From Streptomyces europaeiscabiei (GTDB taxonomy: Bacteria; Actinomycetota; Actinomycetes; Streptomycetales; Streptomycetaceae), in assembly GCF_036346855.1 (NCBI RefSeq), contig NZ_CP107841.1, forward strand, positions 5,646,001-5,710,000: DNA of 64,000 nt. The letters run 5' to 3'. The notes beneath the pieces were generated by a model. The model was given only the letters and a program-made list of their open reading frames with translations. It had not been told where the DNA came from and did not search any database. This document shows positions 27,104 through 38,618 of the stretch, one piece after another. Numbering within the stretch: position 1 is the stretch's first letter; every line of letters starts with the position of its first letter. A program made the position numbers and the translations under genes.

Positions 27104-27131
27104 GGGCCCGATCCGAACGCGGATCGGGCCC
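27104..27131 (+). terminator. 12-bp hairpin after the lectin fragment
   Basis: GGGCCCGATCCG pairs with CGGATCGGGCCC across loop AACG, 23 bases past the lectin stop, as expected for the terminator of that gene. Bases 27132-27360 contain no supported gene. Confidence 0.75.
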
Positions 27132-27368
27132 TTCGCAGTCCCCGGCCCATGATCAGGGGGGACGGGGTCGCCGCGCAGCCGCCCCTCGCCGCGCCGCTGC
27201 TCGATGGTGCTCCTGACCTGGCGGTGGTCGCATCCTGCGGGGCGTAACCACCCTGGGCCGGTCCGGGAGCAGGACACGGCGGCCGGTCGTCTCCTCGTGA
27301 TCGTCCGGGCCGGCGACGGCTCCGGCTGGCGAACCGCGCTGATGCCCGCGGCATACCGATGCCAACCT

Positions 27369-27412
27369 AATCTATTACAGAGTATTGACGTTGCGCTGAA
27401 AAATTGTAGATT
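27369..27412 (+). promoter_or_regulatory. Promoter and operator of the aromatic-acid ABC transporter operon
   Basis: TTGACG at 27385-27390 and TAGATT at 27407-27412, 16 bases apart, form a sigma-70-like promoter in an AT-rich island. It is flanked by AATCTATTACA (27369) and TTGTAGATT (27404), an imperfect inverted repeat similar to the one before boxC. A shared repressor, probably the PaaX protein encoded in the cluster, is inferred. Confidence 0.5.
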
Positions 27413-27454
27413 CTGCCCCAACCTTTCCGCCCCGGGCCCACCTCAGGAGCTGCC

Positions 27455-28663
27455 ATGGGTGCTGTGTCTGCTTTCTCTGCTTTCTCTCTGTCCAGAACCT
27501 TCGCCGGACTCGCCCTGGGCGCCCTGGTGCTGTCGGGCTGCGGGTCGAGCCTCGACGAGTCCACCGGGAGCGGAACCGAAGGGGACCGGTCCGGCGGCAA
27601 AGTCAAGATCGGGCTGCTGGTTCCTCTGTCGGGCGTCTACGCGCCGCTCGGCGAGGACATGAAGGCGGGCTTCGACCTCTACCTCGACCAGCACGACGGC
27701 AAGCTCGGCGGACGCGAGGTCGACCTCGTGACCGCCGACGAGGGTGAAGGCCCGCAGACCGGCGTGCCCGCCGCCCAGAAGCTCGTCACGCAGGACCAGG
27801 TCACCGCGGTCGCCGGGGTGGTCAACTCGGCCACCGCGCTCGGTCTGCGGGACTTCTTCGACGAGTCGAAGAAGCCGCTGCTGGTCGCCAACGCCGGAGC
27901 CGATGACATCACCGGGGCCCGCAAGTCCGAGTACGTGTGGCGGACGAGTTTCAGCAACGGAGGGGTGTCCGGTGCCCTGGGGCCGGCCGTCGCCGAGGAG
28001 GTCAAGGGCAGCGTCTACCTCCTCGCGGCCGACTACGCCGCCGGCAAGGAGATGGTCGCGGGGTTCCGTAAGACCTTCGAGGCGGCAGGCGGCAAGGTCG
28101 CGGGCGAGAAGTACACGCCCTTCGGCAAGACCCAGGACTTCCAGCCCTACCTCTCGGCGATCCGCAAGTCCGGCGCCGACGCCGTCTACTCCTTCTACGC
28201 GGGCGCCGAGGCGGTGAACTTCGTCAAGCAGTACAAGCAGTTCGGCCTCGCCGGCAAGACAGCGCTGTACGGCACCGGCTTCCTCACCGAGGGCGGGGCG
28301 CTCGCCGCGCAGGGCACGGCCGCGATCGGCGTGAAGACCTCCCTGCACTACTCGACGGAGCTGGACACGTCGGTCAACAAGGAGTTCGTGGCCGCGTATC
28401 GGGCGGAGGCGGGGAAGGCGCCCACGGTCTATGCCGTCCAGGGTTACGACACCGCCGCCGTGCTCGACAAGGCATTGGCCGAGGCGAGCGGCGACAGCGG
28501 TGACGCCCTGGTGAAGGCACTGGGCAAGGTCGGCTCGATCGACAGCCCCCGGGGCGCGTGGACGTTCGGCGCCGACCACAACCCGGAGCAGACCTACTAC
28601 CTGCGCGAGGTCCGTGCCGACGGAGACGCCGCCGTCAACGCGGTCGTCGGCGAACTCGGCTGA
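27455..28663 (+). CDS. livK: Branched-chain-type ABC transporter substrate-binding lipoprotein
   Basis: The ATG follows AGGAG. The signal peptide ends in lipobox LVLSGC (C29), so the protein is a membrane-attached lipoprotein. Residues 50-390 are a type I periplasmic binding fold (IGLLVPLSGVYAPLGEDMKAGFDLYLD; VTAVAGVVNSATALGLRDFF; VYLLAADYAAGKEM; VYAVQGYDTAAVLDKAL). It begins a five-gene operon of the Liv/HAA type. Such systems in aromatic-degradation clusters import benzoate- or phenylpropanoid-like acids as often as amino acids, and the next genes make that the likely substrate here. Confidence 0.88.
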   Translation: MGAVSAFSAFSLSRTFAGLALGALVLSGCGSSLDESTGSGTEGDRSGGKVKIGLLVPLSGVYAPLGEDMKAGFDLYLDQHDGKLGGREVDLVTADEGEGPQTGVPAAQKLVTQDQVTAVAGVVNSATALGLRDFFDESKKPLLVANAGADDITGARKSEYVWRTSFSNGGVSGALGPAVAEEVKGSVYLLAADYAAGKEMVAGFRKTFEAAGGKVAGEKYTPFGKTQDFQPYLSAIRKSGADAVYSFYAGAEAVNFVKQYKQFGLAGKTALYGTGFLTEGGALAAQGTAAIGVKTSLHYSTELDTSVNKEFVAAYRAEAGKAPTVYAVQGYDTAAVLDKALAEASGDSGDALVKALGKVGSIDSPRGAWTFGADHNPEQTYYLREVRADGDAAVNAVVGELG

Positions 28664-28674
28664 GCGCGGCCGAC

Positions 28675-29547
28675 ATGGCGACGTATCTGGTGAGTGTCCT
28701 CAACGGGCTGGCGATGGGCTCCCTGCTCTTCGCGATCGCGCTGGGCCTGTCCCTGGTGTTCGGCATGATGGACGTGCTGAACCTCGCTCACGGCGCGGTC
28801 TACCTGGTCGGCGCCTATGTGGCGGTGGCGCTCGTGTCCGACGGCTCGGGCCTGGCGGCCTTCGTCCTGGCCGTGCTGGCCGCCGCGGCCGCCGGGGCAC
28901 TCCTCGGAGGGCTGCTGGCCGGCCTGACACGGGCCACCTCCCACCATCTCGACCAGGCCCTTCTGACGCTCGGCGTGGCCCTCGTGGTCGCCGAGACGGT
29001 GTCGCTGGCCTTCGGCAACGACGTGCACTCCATCGCCGCGCCCGCGCCGGCCGATGGGGGCGTCACGGTGCTCGGCGAGACGTATCCGGTCTACCGGTTG
29101 CTCGTGATCGGGTTCGGCGTGGTGCTGGCGGTGGCTGTCTACTTCTTGGTGGAGCGCGGCCCGCTGGGCTCGGTGATCCGCGCCACCGTCACCGACCGCG
29201 CGATGGTGGCGGCGCTGGGCATCAACACGGGCCGGGTGCTGGTCGGGGTCTTCGCGGCAGGCGCGGCGCTGGCCGCCGTCGGCGGCGTCCTGGCCGGGCC
29301 GATCCTGGGGGCCCAGCCCGGCCTGGACGAGAAGGTGCTGCTGCTCGCCCTGGTCGTGGTGGTCATCGGCGGTCTGGGCTCGGTCCGCGGCGCGCTGCTC
29401 GGCGCCGTACTGATCGGGCAGGTGCAGGCGCTCGGGACGGCGCTGCTGCCCGAGTACGCCTCGTTCCTCGTCTTCGCGGCAATGGCCCTGGTCCTGCTGG
29501 TACGGCCGGCGGGTCTGCTCCCGGCACGGACGGCGGTGCACGCATGA
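28675..29547 (+). CDS. livH: LivH-type ABC transporter permease
   Basis: ATG at 28675 (MATYLVSVLNGLAMGSLLFA) is chosen over an open upstream extension that would overlap the lipoprotein gene. The 290-residue protein has eight or so membrane segments and the family motifs LSLVFGMMDVLNLAHGAVY and AVGGVLAGPILG ... LGSVRGALLGAVLIG. It forms the channel with LivM. The stop overlaps the livM start (ATGA). Confidence 0.9.
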   Translation: MATYLVSVLNGLAMGSLLFAIALGLSLVFGMMDVLNLAHGAVYLVGAYVAVALVSDGSGLAAFVLAVLAAAAAGALLGGLLAGLTRATSHHLDQALLTLGVALVVAETVSLAFGNDVHSIAAPAPADGGVTVLGETYPVYRLLVIGFGVVLAVAVYFLVERGPLGSVIRATVTDRAMVAALGINTGRVLVGVFAAGAALAAVGGVLAGPILGAQPGLDEKVLLLALVVVVIGGLGSVRGALLGAVLIGQVQALGTALLPEYASFLVFAAMALVLLVRPAGLLPARTAVHA

Positions 29548-30626
29548 ACGTGAAAGCGGTGAAGGCGGTGGAGGGCGGCGCGTCCCCGCAGCACGACACG
29601 ACACCTGTCCGAGAACCGCTCGGCGGTGGCGGAAGTGGAATCGGTGGCCGTGCCAGGGGGCCGGAGCGCCGAAGGGCCGTGGTCGCCGTCGTGGTGGTGG
29701 CCCTGCTGGCGGCGGCCCCGGCGGTGCTCGCGCCCTATCCGGTGTCGGCCATGACCCGGATGCTGGCGTTCGCGGTGCTGGTCCTCGGCGTCGACCTGCT
29801 GACCGGGGTCACGGGCCTGCCGACGCTGGGTCAGGCGGCGTACTTCGGTGTCGGTGCCTACACGGCGGTACTGGTCGGTGTCCATGTCACGTCGGACGCG
29901 ATGGTGCAGGTGCTGGCGGCCCTGGTCATGGGGCTGCTGGCGGCGGCGGTCACCGGCTGGGTCGCCGTCCGCGCGGGCGGGCTGGTGTTCCTCATGCTCA
30001 CGCTGGCGATCGGGGAGACGGTGCACCAGGTGGCCGACACCTGGTCGGCGGTGGGCGGCAGCAACGGCCTCGCCGGGATGCCCCCGATCAGCCTGTTCGG
30101 CGGATCGCCGCTGGTGGTCGCGGGGTTCGTGTACTGGTGGGCGCTGGCCGTGGCCGTCCTGGTGTTCGCGGTGGTCGCGTTGGTGGTCCGTTCGCCCTAC
30201 GGCCGGACGCTGCGGGGCATCCGCGACAACGAGGCCCGGATGAGGGCGCTCGGCTACCGCCCGGCGCTCGCCCGGTACGGCGTCTTCTGCCTGGCCGGAG
30301 CCGTCGCCGGGGTGGCCGGTGCCCTTTGGGCGCAGCAGGCCCGGTTCGTCTCGCCCGGGGACATGGGGTTCGAGGTCGCCGCGCTGGCGCTGCTCAGCGT
30401 GGTCATAGGCGGCGCGGGCAGCCTGTGGGGGCCGTGTCTCGGCGCGGCGCTCGTCCTGCTCGTCCGCGACAACCTCTCCGCGTCGATCGGCGGTCATGGC
30501 CCGCTGGTGCTGGGCGCGGTGTTCGTTGCCGTCGTCTTCCTGCTGCCGCGCGGCATGGCGGGCTTCGACGGTGCCCGCCTGAGGACTCTCGGCCGCGCCC
30601 GTCGTCGGAAGGAGAACCCGTCGTGA
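29544..30626 (+). CDS. livM: LivM-type ABC transporter permease
   Basis: ATG at 29544 overlaps the livH stop. A 50-residue hydrophilic, glycine-rich N-terminus precedes the membrane part. Family signatures are LTGVTGLPTLGQAAYFGVGAY and RTLRGIRDNEARMRALGY, the cytoplasmic coupling helix that touches the ATPases, and GGAGSLWGPCLGAAL. It is 360 residues, a usual length. It works with LivH, LivG and LivF. Confidence 0.9.
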   Translation: MNVKAVKAVEGGASPQHDTTPVREPLGGGGSGIGGRARGPERRRAVVAVVVVALLAAAPAVLAPYPVSAMTRMLAFAVLVLGVDLLTGVTGLPTLGQAAYFGVGAYTAVLVGVHVTSDAMVQVLAALVMGLLAAAVTGWVAVRAGGLVFLMLTLAIGETVHQVADTWSAVGGSNGLAGMPPISLFGGSPLVVAGFVYWWALAVAVLVFAVVALVVRSPYGRTLRGIRDNEARMRALGYRPALARYGVFCLAGAVAGVAGALWAQQARFVSPGDMGFEVAALALLSVVIGGAGSLWGPCLGAALVLLVRDNLSASIGGHGPLVLGAVFVAVVFLLPRGMAGFDGARLRTLGRARRRKENPS

Positions 30627-31398
30627 CCACACTCCTGGAACTGCGCGGACTGACCCGCTCCTACGGTTCGCTGACCGCCGTCGACCAGGTGGACCTGACC
30701 ATCACCCGCGGCGAGCGGCACGCGCTGATCGGACCCAACGGCGCCGGCAAGTCCACGCTGTTCGCCACCATGGCCGGGACACTCCGGGCCTCCGCCGGCC
30801 GCATCATGCTGGCCGGGCAGGACGTCACGGCACTGCCGGAGGCGGAGCGGGCCCGGCGCGGCATGGTGCGCACCTTCCAGCACTCCAGCCTGTTCCTCGA
30901 CTGCTCGGTGCTGGACAACGTAGCCCTCGCGGTACAACGGGTCCACGGGGTGGCCCACCGGTTCGACCGGGCGGCCCGGCGCTTTCGGCGCACCGAGGCC
31001 GAGGCGCGCCGCCACCTCGACTCGGTCGGGCTGGCCGGGCGGGCCCAGGACAAGGTGGCCGCCCTGTCGCACGGCGAGCGACGGCAGCTGGAGGTCGCGA
31101 TGGTACTCGCCACGGAACCCGCTCTGGTGATGTTCGACGAGCCCACGGCGGGGATGTCCGCAGCCGAGACCGAACGGTTCGTGGCCCTGATGGAACGCCT
31201 CCCCGAGCACCTGACCGTCCTCGTCGTCGAGCACGACCTGGACGTGGTGTTCCGGCTGGCCGACCGGGTCACCGTGCTGCACCTGGGCAAGGTTCTCGCC
31301 TCCGGACGGCCGGAGGAGATCCGGGCCGACGAGGCGGTGCGGCGGGCCTATCTCGGCTCCGCCAGGAGCGAGGACCTGTTCGCGGAGACCGGAGGAGC

Positions 31399-31402
<4 letters not shown>
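30623..31402 (+). CDS. livG: LivG-type ABC transporter ATPase
   Basis: GTG at 30623 overlaps the livM stop (GTGA). Walker A GPNGAGKST, Q-loop RTFQHSSLF, signature LSHGERRQLE (divergent from LSGG, common in LivG), Walker B ALVMFDEPTAGMS and H-loop VVEHDLDVVF are all present in 259 residues. It is one of the two distinct ATPases of the importer. Confidence 0.92.
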
Positions 31403-32115
<713 letters not shown>

Positions 32116-32190
32116 CATCGGGTGCGCGACCCTCGGAGTCCGGGGCCCAACCACCGCGACCACACTCACGAGCCCAAGGAAATTGATGCG

Positions 32191-33762
32191 ATGAAACGCC
32201 CCGATCCCCCAGCGGGTTCGCACCGGTCCGCCCGCCGTTTCCGGCCCGCCGTACTGGGCGGCATGGTCCTCACGATGGGGCTGACGGTCCTGTCCCCGGC
32301 CAGTCACGGAGCCGCACTGCCCTCCGGTGACCGGCCCTCCGGTGATCCGGTCAGATCCTGTGCGAGCCTGACCGAGCTGACCTTCATCGACGGCACCCGC
32401 GTCACCAGCGCCGGGGAGGCCCCCGGCACCCCCGCGATCTGTCACGTGCGCCTGACCGTGCCGGAGAGCGTCAACATCGCGGTCTCCTTGCCGGCGCACG
32501 GTTGGAACGGACGGTTCCAGGGCGTCGGAGGCGGCGGTTACGCCGGTGTCCTGACGCCCCCCGACGACGCCGCGAAGGCCGGCTACGCCGCGGCGGCCAC
32601 CGACACCGGCCACACCGGATCCCCCGTGTCCGGCGCCTGGGCGTGGTCGCCCACCGGGATGAAGCAGAACCTGATCACCGACTTCGCCCGCCGCTCGGTG
32701 CACGAGATGACGGTGAAGGGCAAGGCGGTGACCGGGGCCTACTACGGAAAGGCACCCCACCACTCCTACTGGAACGGCTGCTCGACCGGTGGCAGGCAGG
32801 GCCTGATGGAGGCTCAGCGCCACCCCGAGGACTACGACGGCATCCTCTCCGCGGCACCCGCCATCAACTGGGACCGGTTCATCCCGTCGGAGTTGTGGCC
32901 CCAGGTCGTGATGCGGGAGAGCGGCCATGTCGTCAGCTCCTGCACCTTCGAAGCGGTCAACAAGGCGGTTGTCGCCGCCTGTGACGGCAAGGACGGTGTC
33001 AGGGACGGGATCGTCGACCCCCGGACCTGCCGCTTCGACCCGTCGAAGCTGATCGGTAAGCAGACGTCCTGCGGCACCATCACCGCCCAGGACGCGGCCG
33101 TGGTCAAGAAGATCTGGGAGGGTCCGCGCCGCCAGAACGGCTCCTTCCTCTGGTACGGCCTGACACCGGGCACCTCGTTCGCCGGCCTGGCCGGCAGCAC
33201 CCCCACCGGCCAGGCCGCGCCGTTCCCGATCACGACCGACTGGTTCGCGTACTGGCTGGCCAAGAATCCGGACTTCGACTGGCACAGTGTCACCACGGCC
33301 GACTTTGCCGACTGGTTCGACCGGTCCCGGGCCGAGTACCACGACGTGATCGGCACCGACGACCCCGATCTCGGAGCATTCCGTGACGGGGGCGGCAAGC
33401 TGATCCTGTGGCACGGATGGGCCGACCAGCTGATCTTCCCGCAGGGCACGATCGACTACTTCCAGCGCGTGGCCGCCGAGATGGGCGGAAAGGCCCGCGC
33501 CGAGCGGTTCGCACGGCTGTTCATGGCTCCGGGCGTCGAGCACTGCGCCGGCGGTCCCGGCGCCGCACCGGTCGATCCACTCGCCGCGCTGGTGAAGTGG
33601 GTCGAGCAGGGTGATGCTCCGAAGACCCTCCTGGGCCGCAACGCGGACATCACCCGGCCGCTGTGCCGCTGGCCCGCTGTTCCCCGTTACACGGGCCACG
33701 GCAGTACGTCCGACGCCGCCAACTTCCGTTGCGCCGCTGCGTACGACCCGCAGCGGCGGTAA
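32191..33762 (+). CDS. Secreted tannase/feruloyl esterase-family hydrolase
   Basis: ATG at 32191, 10 bases after AAGGA, gives a 523-residue protein with a signal peptide (RFRPAVLGGMVLTMGLTVL ... SHGA). The tannase family catalytic elements are visible: GCSTGG near residue 197 with the Ser nucleophile and paired Cys, Asp in WHGWADQLIFP near 408, and His-Cys in GVEHCAGG near 450, the CS-D-HC arrangement. A lid domain lies between. Members release aromatic acids from esters of tannin, ferulate or terephthalate. Next to an aromatic-acid importer and box genes, it probably frees benzoate-like acids outside the cell. Confidence 0.85.
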   Translation: MKRPDPPAGSHRSARRFRPAVLGGMVLTMGLTVLSPASHGAALPSGDRPSGDPVRSCASLTELTFIDGTRVTSAGEAPGTPAICHVRLTVPESVNIAVSLPAHGWNGRFQGVGGGGYAGVLTPPDDAAKAGYAAAATDTGHTGSPVSGAWAWSPTGMKQNLITDFARRSVHEMTVKGKAVTGAYYGKAPHHSYWNGCSTGGRQGLMEAQRHPEDYDGILSAAPAINWDRFIPSELWPQVVMRESGHVVSSCTFEAVNKAVVAACDGKDGVRDGIVDPRTCRFDPSKLIGKQTSCGTITAQDAAVVKKIWEGPRRQNGSFLWYGLTPGTSFAGLAGSTPTGQAAPFPITTDWFAYWLAKNPDFDWHSVTTADFADWFDRSRAEYHDVIGTDDPDLGAFRDGGGKLILWHGWADQLIFPQGTIDYFQRVAAEMGGKARAERFARLFMAPGVEHCAGGPGAAPVDPLAALVKWVEQGDAPKTLLGRNADITRPLCRWPAVPRYTGHGSTSDAANFRCAAAYDPQRR

Positions 33763-33777
33763 TCCCCCACATCAACG

Positions 33778-33817
33778 TTCTACAAAACCTTGACGTATAT
33801 AGGTTATCTTGTAGAAG
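33778..33817 (+). promoter_or_regulatory. Promoter inside a palindrome upstream of boxC
   Basis: TTCTACAA (33778-33785) and TTGTAGAA (33809-33816) are exact complements flanking TTGACG (33790-33795) and a TAGAAG -10 candidate 16 bases further. The spot is AT-rich against its surroundings. It resembles the element at 27369-27412 and, less closely, TTATCAGTAGAG at 43302 before the PaaY-like gene. Confidence 0.6.
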
Positions 33818-33856
33818 ATTCCCCTATCGGTACCCAAGCGCGAGGAGGCGCTCGTC

Positions 33857-35587
33857 ATGGTGGTGGCAAGCAACCCGGACGCGGCCCAAGCCGCGCAGGG
33901 CACACCGGAGGCCGCGGCCCCGGTGGTGGTGTCCTTCGACCGCAGTCCGGACGCGTACCGGCACTGGAGACTCAGCACGGACGGGCCGGTCGCGTGGCTG
34001 GAGATGGACGTCGACGAGCAGGGCGGCCTGGTCCCCGGGTACGAGCTGAAGCTCAACTCCTACGACCTCGGCGTGGACATCGAGCTCTACGACGCTCTTC
34101 AGCGGCTGCGGTTCGAGCACCCCGAGGTGCGCTCGGTGGTGCTGACCAGCGCCAAGGAGAAGGTCTTCTGCGCCGGGGCGAACATCCGGATGCTGGCCGC
34201 CTCCTCGCACCAGTGGAAGGTGAACTTCTGCAAGTTCACCAACGAGACCCGCAACAGCATGGAGGACGCCTCGGAGCACTCCGGGCTCACCTTCATCGCA
34301 GCGGTCAACGGCTCCTGCGCGGGCGGCGGTTACGAACTCGCCCTGGCCTGCGACAAGATCCTGCTGATCGACGACAACTCCTCGGCGGTGGCCCTGCCCG
34401 AGGTCCCGCTGCTCGGCGTCCTCCCCGGCACCGGCGGCCTGACCCGGGTCACCGACAAGCGACGCGTCCGCAAGGACCTGGCCGACCTCTTCGCCACCCG
34501 CAGCGACGGCGTACGCGGCAAGACGGCGGTGGACTGGCGGCTGGTGGACGAGGTCGTCCCGCGCCGCGACTTCCGCACGATCGTCGAGCAGCGCGCGGTG
34601 GAGGCCGCCGAAAGCAGCTCCCGTCCGGCGGACGCCCGGGGCGTCGCCCTGACCCCGTTGGAGCGCGAGGTCACCGAGGACGGCATCACCTACCGCCATG
34701 TGCGCGCCGAGTACGACCGCTCCCTCGGCCTGGTCAGCATCACGGTCAAGGGTCCCGGCGAGGACGCCCCCGCCGACGCCGCCGCGCTCCACGCGCAGGG
34801 CGCCGACGGCTGGCTGCTGGCCCTCACCCGGGAGCTCGACGACCTGATTCTGCTGCTGCGGACGAACGAGACCGAGCTCGGCACCTGGGTGCTGCGCACG
34901 GAGGGCGACCCCACGCTCGTCCTGGCCCATGAGCGGGCCGTACTGGACGCCGCCGACGACGGTGACTGGCTCGCGGGCGAGATCACGCACTACTACAAGC
35001 GCACCCTGAAGCGGCTCGACGTCACCAGCCGCAGCCTGATCGCGCTGATCGAGCCGGGCAGCTGCTTCGCCGGGCTGCTGCTGGAGCTGGCCGTCGCCTG
35101 CGACCTGCAGTACATGCTGGACGGCCCGCCGATCGAGGACCCCGACAGTGACGACCGGGCCCTCCTCACCCTCTCGGAGGCGAACTTCGGCGCCTTCCCG
35201 ATGGGTAACGGCCTCACCCGCCTCCAGTCCCGCTTCTACCAGGAGGACGACCACATCGACTGGCTGCGCCGCGAGAGCGGGCAGCCCGTGAGCCCCGCCC
35301 AGGCCCGCGAACTCGGCCTCGTCACCGACGCGCCCGACGACATCGACTGGGAGGACGAGATCCGCATCGTCCTGGAGAGCCGGGCCGCGCTGAGCCCGGA
35401 CGCGCTGACCGGGATGGAGGCGAACCACCGCTTCGTCGGCCCGGAGACCATCGAAACCAAGATCTTCGGCCGGCTCACCGCCTGGCAGAACTGGATTTTC
35501 ATACGACCCAACGCCTCCGGCCCCGAGGGCGCCCTGCGCCGCTACGGCACCGGTCAGAAGGCGGTCTACGACCGGAAGCGAGTGTGA
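33857..35587 (+). CDS. boxC: 2,3-epoxybenzoyl-CoA dihydrolase
   Basis: The ATG follows GAGGAGGCG. The 576-residue protein has two crotonase-like halves: first with KEKVFCAGANIRML near residue 98 and NGSCAGGGYELALACDKI near 150, second with GSCFAGLLLELAVACDLQ near 400. This length and doubled fold are typical of BoxC, which hydrolytically opens the ring of 2,3-epoxybenzoyl-CoA, giving 3,4-dehydroadipyl-CoA semialdehyde and formate. boxB follows after 4 bases and presumably shares its transcript. Confidence 0.92.
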   Translation: MVVASNPDAAQAAQGTPEAAAPVVVSFDRSPDAYRHWRLSTDGPVAWLEMDVDEQGGLVPGYELKLNSYDLGVDIELYDALQRLRFEHPEVRSVVLTSAKEKVFCAGANIRMLAASSHQWKVNFCKFTNETRNSMEDASEHSGLTFIAAVNGSCAGGGYELALACDKILLIDDNSSAVALPEVPLLGVLPGTGGLTRVTDKRRVRKDLADLFATRSDGVRGKTAVDWRLVDEVVPRRDFRTIVEQRAVEAAESSSRPADARGVALTPLEREVTEDGITYRHVRAEYDRSLGLVSITVKGPGEDAPADAAALHAQGADGWLLALTRELDDLILLLRTNETELGTWVLRTEGDPTLVLAHERAVLDAADDGDWLAGEITHYYKRTLKRLDVTSRSLIALIEPGSCFAGLLLELAVACDLQYMLDGPPIEDPDSDDRALLTLSEANFGAFPMGNGLTRLQSRFYQEDDHIDWLRRESGQPVSPAQARELGLVTDAPDDIDWEDEIRIVLESRAALSPDALTGMEANHRFVGPETIETKIFGRLTAWQNWIFIRPNASGPEGALRRYGTGQKAVYDRKRV

Positions 35588-35591
35588 CCCG

Positions 35592-37013
<1,422 letters not shown>

Positions 37014-37019
37014 GGGTGC

Positions 37020-38618
37020 GTGAGTCACATGACCGATGCGTTCAACACGGCGGACTACCTGGTCGACCGGCACGTGCGGGAGGGCAACGGCTCCCGCACG
37101 GCCCTCGTCACCCCAGTCCGGACTCTGACCTACGAGCATCTGGCGGCCGAGGTGCGCCGGGTAGCGGCCGGACTGCGGGCCCTCGGCGTACGCCCCGAGG
37201 AACGCGTTCTGATGTGCATGGCCGACGACGTGGAGCTCTTCACCGGCATCCTCGCCGCCTTCCACATCGGCGCCGTGGCCCTCCCCGCCTCGACCATGCT
37301 CACCGGCCCCGAACTGGGAAAACTGGTGGCCGACTCGCGCTGCCGGGTCGTGCTGGGCTCCGCCGAGTTCGAGCCGGTCGTCCGGGCGGCGCTCCAGCAG
37401 GCCCCGGAGGTAGAGCACGCCGTCCTCACCGGGCAGGACACGACCGGACTCCCGGGCCACGTCGAGGGCCACACCTGGCAGCAGCTGCTGGACGGCGGCG
37501 CAGGCACGGACGACGGGCCGTACCCGACCTGGCCGGACTCGCCCGCCCTGTGGCTCTACACCTCGGGCACCACGGGCCTGCCCAAGGCGGCCATGCACCG
37601 GCACGTCGACATCAGGTTCGCGGCCGAGAACTACGGGCAGCGGGTGCTGGGTCTCGGCCCGGACGACCGCTGCCTGTCGGTGGCCAAGCTCTTCTTCGCC
37701 TACGGCATCGGCAACTCCCTGTTCTTCCCGCTGGCGGCGGGCGGCACGGCACTGCTGGAACCCTCCAGACCGTCCCCCGCGCTGTTCGCCAAGCGGGCGG
37801 CCGGCGACCGGGCGACCGTCCTGTTCGGCACCCCCAGCTTCTTCGGGCCGCTCCTCGCTTCCGCCGACATCCCGGACGACGCCTTCACGACCGTACGGAT
37901 GGGCGCCTCCGCCGGTGAGGCACTGCCCGCGCGGATGTACGACGGGATGCTGCAGCGGTTCGGAGTGGAGGTGCTCGACGGCATCGGCTCCACCGAGATG
38001 CTGCACATCTTCATCTCCAACCGGTCGGGCAGGGTCCACCCCGGATCCTCCGGCGAGCCCGTGCCCGGGTACGCGGTGGAGCTGCGTGACGTCGAGGGCC
38101 GGGTGGTCAAGGGCGACAACACGCCCGGCGAGCTCTATGTGCGCGGGGAATCCGCCGCCACCGGCTACTGGTGCCGGGCCGAGACCAGCCGCCAGGTCTT
38201 CCTCGGCGACTGGGTACGCACCGGCGACACCTACGTCCGCAACACCGACGGCACCTACACCTGCATGGGGCGCACCAACGACCTGCTCAAGGCCGGCGGC
38301 ATCTGGGTCTCGCCCGCCGAGGTGGAGGAGCGGCTGCTCGCCCACCCGGACGTGGCCGAGGTCGCCGTGGTCGGCGTACCCGACGCCGACGGGCTGGACA
38401 AACCGGTCGCCTGCGTGGTGCCCAAGCCCGGCCACGAGGTCCATCCCGAGGCGCTCGTGGCGTGGTGCCGCGAGGGCCTGGCCGCCTTCAAACGCCCGCG
38501 CGGCGTGATCGGGCTGCCCGAGCTGCCCCGCACCCCCACCGGCAAGATCCGTCGCAACGTGCTGCGCGCGATGGTCCGCGACGGCTCCTGGGCGGAGGCG
38601 CCGGTGCCTCCGGGCTGA
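37020..38618 (+). CDS. Benzoate-CoA ligase
   Basis: GTG at 37020 or ATG at 37029 could start; AAGGG at 37012 allows either. The 530-residue ANL-family enzyme has LYTSGTTGLPKAAMH near residue 180, VAKLFFAYGIGNSLFFPLAAGG (typical of benzoate-CoA ligases), DGIGSTEMLHIF near 320, GRTNDLLKAGG near 417 and the catalytic Lys in PTGKIRRNVL near 506. It activates benzoate or a near relative with ATP and CoA, producing the substrate of BoxB. It follows boxB by 6 bases. Confidence 0.93.
   Translation: MSHMTDAFNTADYLVDRHVREGNGSRTALVTPVRTLTYEHLAAEVRRVAAGLRALGVRPEERVLMCMADDVELFTGILAAFHIGAVALPASTMLTGPELGKLVADSRCRVVLGSAEFEPVVRAALQQAPEVEHAVLTGQDTTGLPGHVEGHTWQQLLDGGAGTDDGPYPTWPDSPALWLYTSGTTGLPKAAMHRHVDIRFAAENYGQRVLGLGPDDRCLSVAKLFFAYGIGNSLFFPLAAGGTALLEPSRPSPALFAKRAAGDRATVLFGTPSFFGPLLASADIPDDAFTTVRMGASAGEALPARMYDGMLQRFGVEVLDGIGSTEMLHIFISNRSGRVHPGSSGEPVPGYAVELRDVEGRVVKGDNTPGELYVRGESAATGYWCRAETSRQVFLGDWVRTGDTYVRNTDGTYTCMGRTNDLLKAGGIWVSPAEVEERLLAHPDVAEVAVVGVPDADGLDKPVACVVPKPGHEVHPEALVAWCREGLAAFKRPRGVIGLPELPRTPTGKIRRNVLRAMVRDGSWAEAPVPPG

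Noticed and set aside
27144..27360. A possible transposase or regulator upstream of the livK promoter
   Set aside because: Fragments such as VRSTIEQRRGEGRLRGD give no consistent family and have no start or ribosome binding site.
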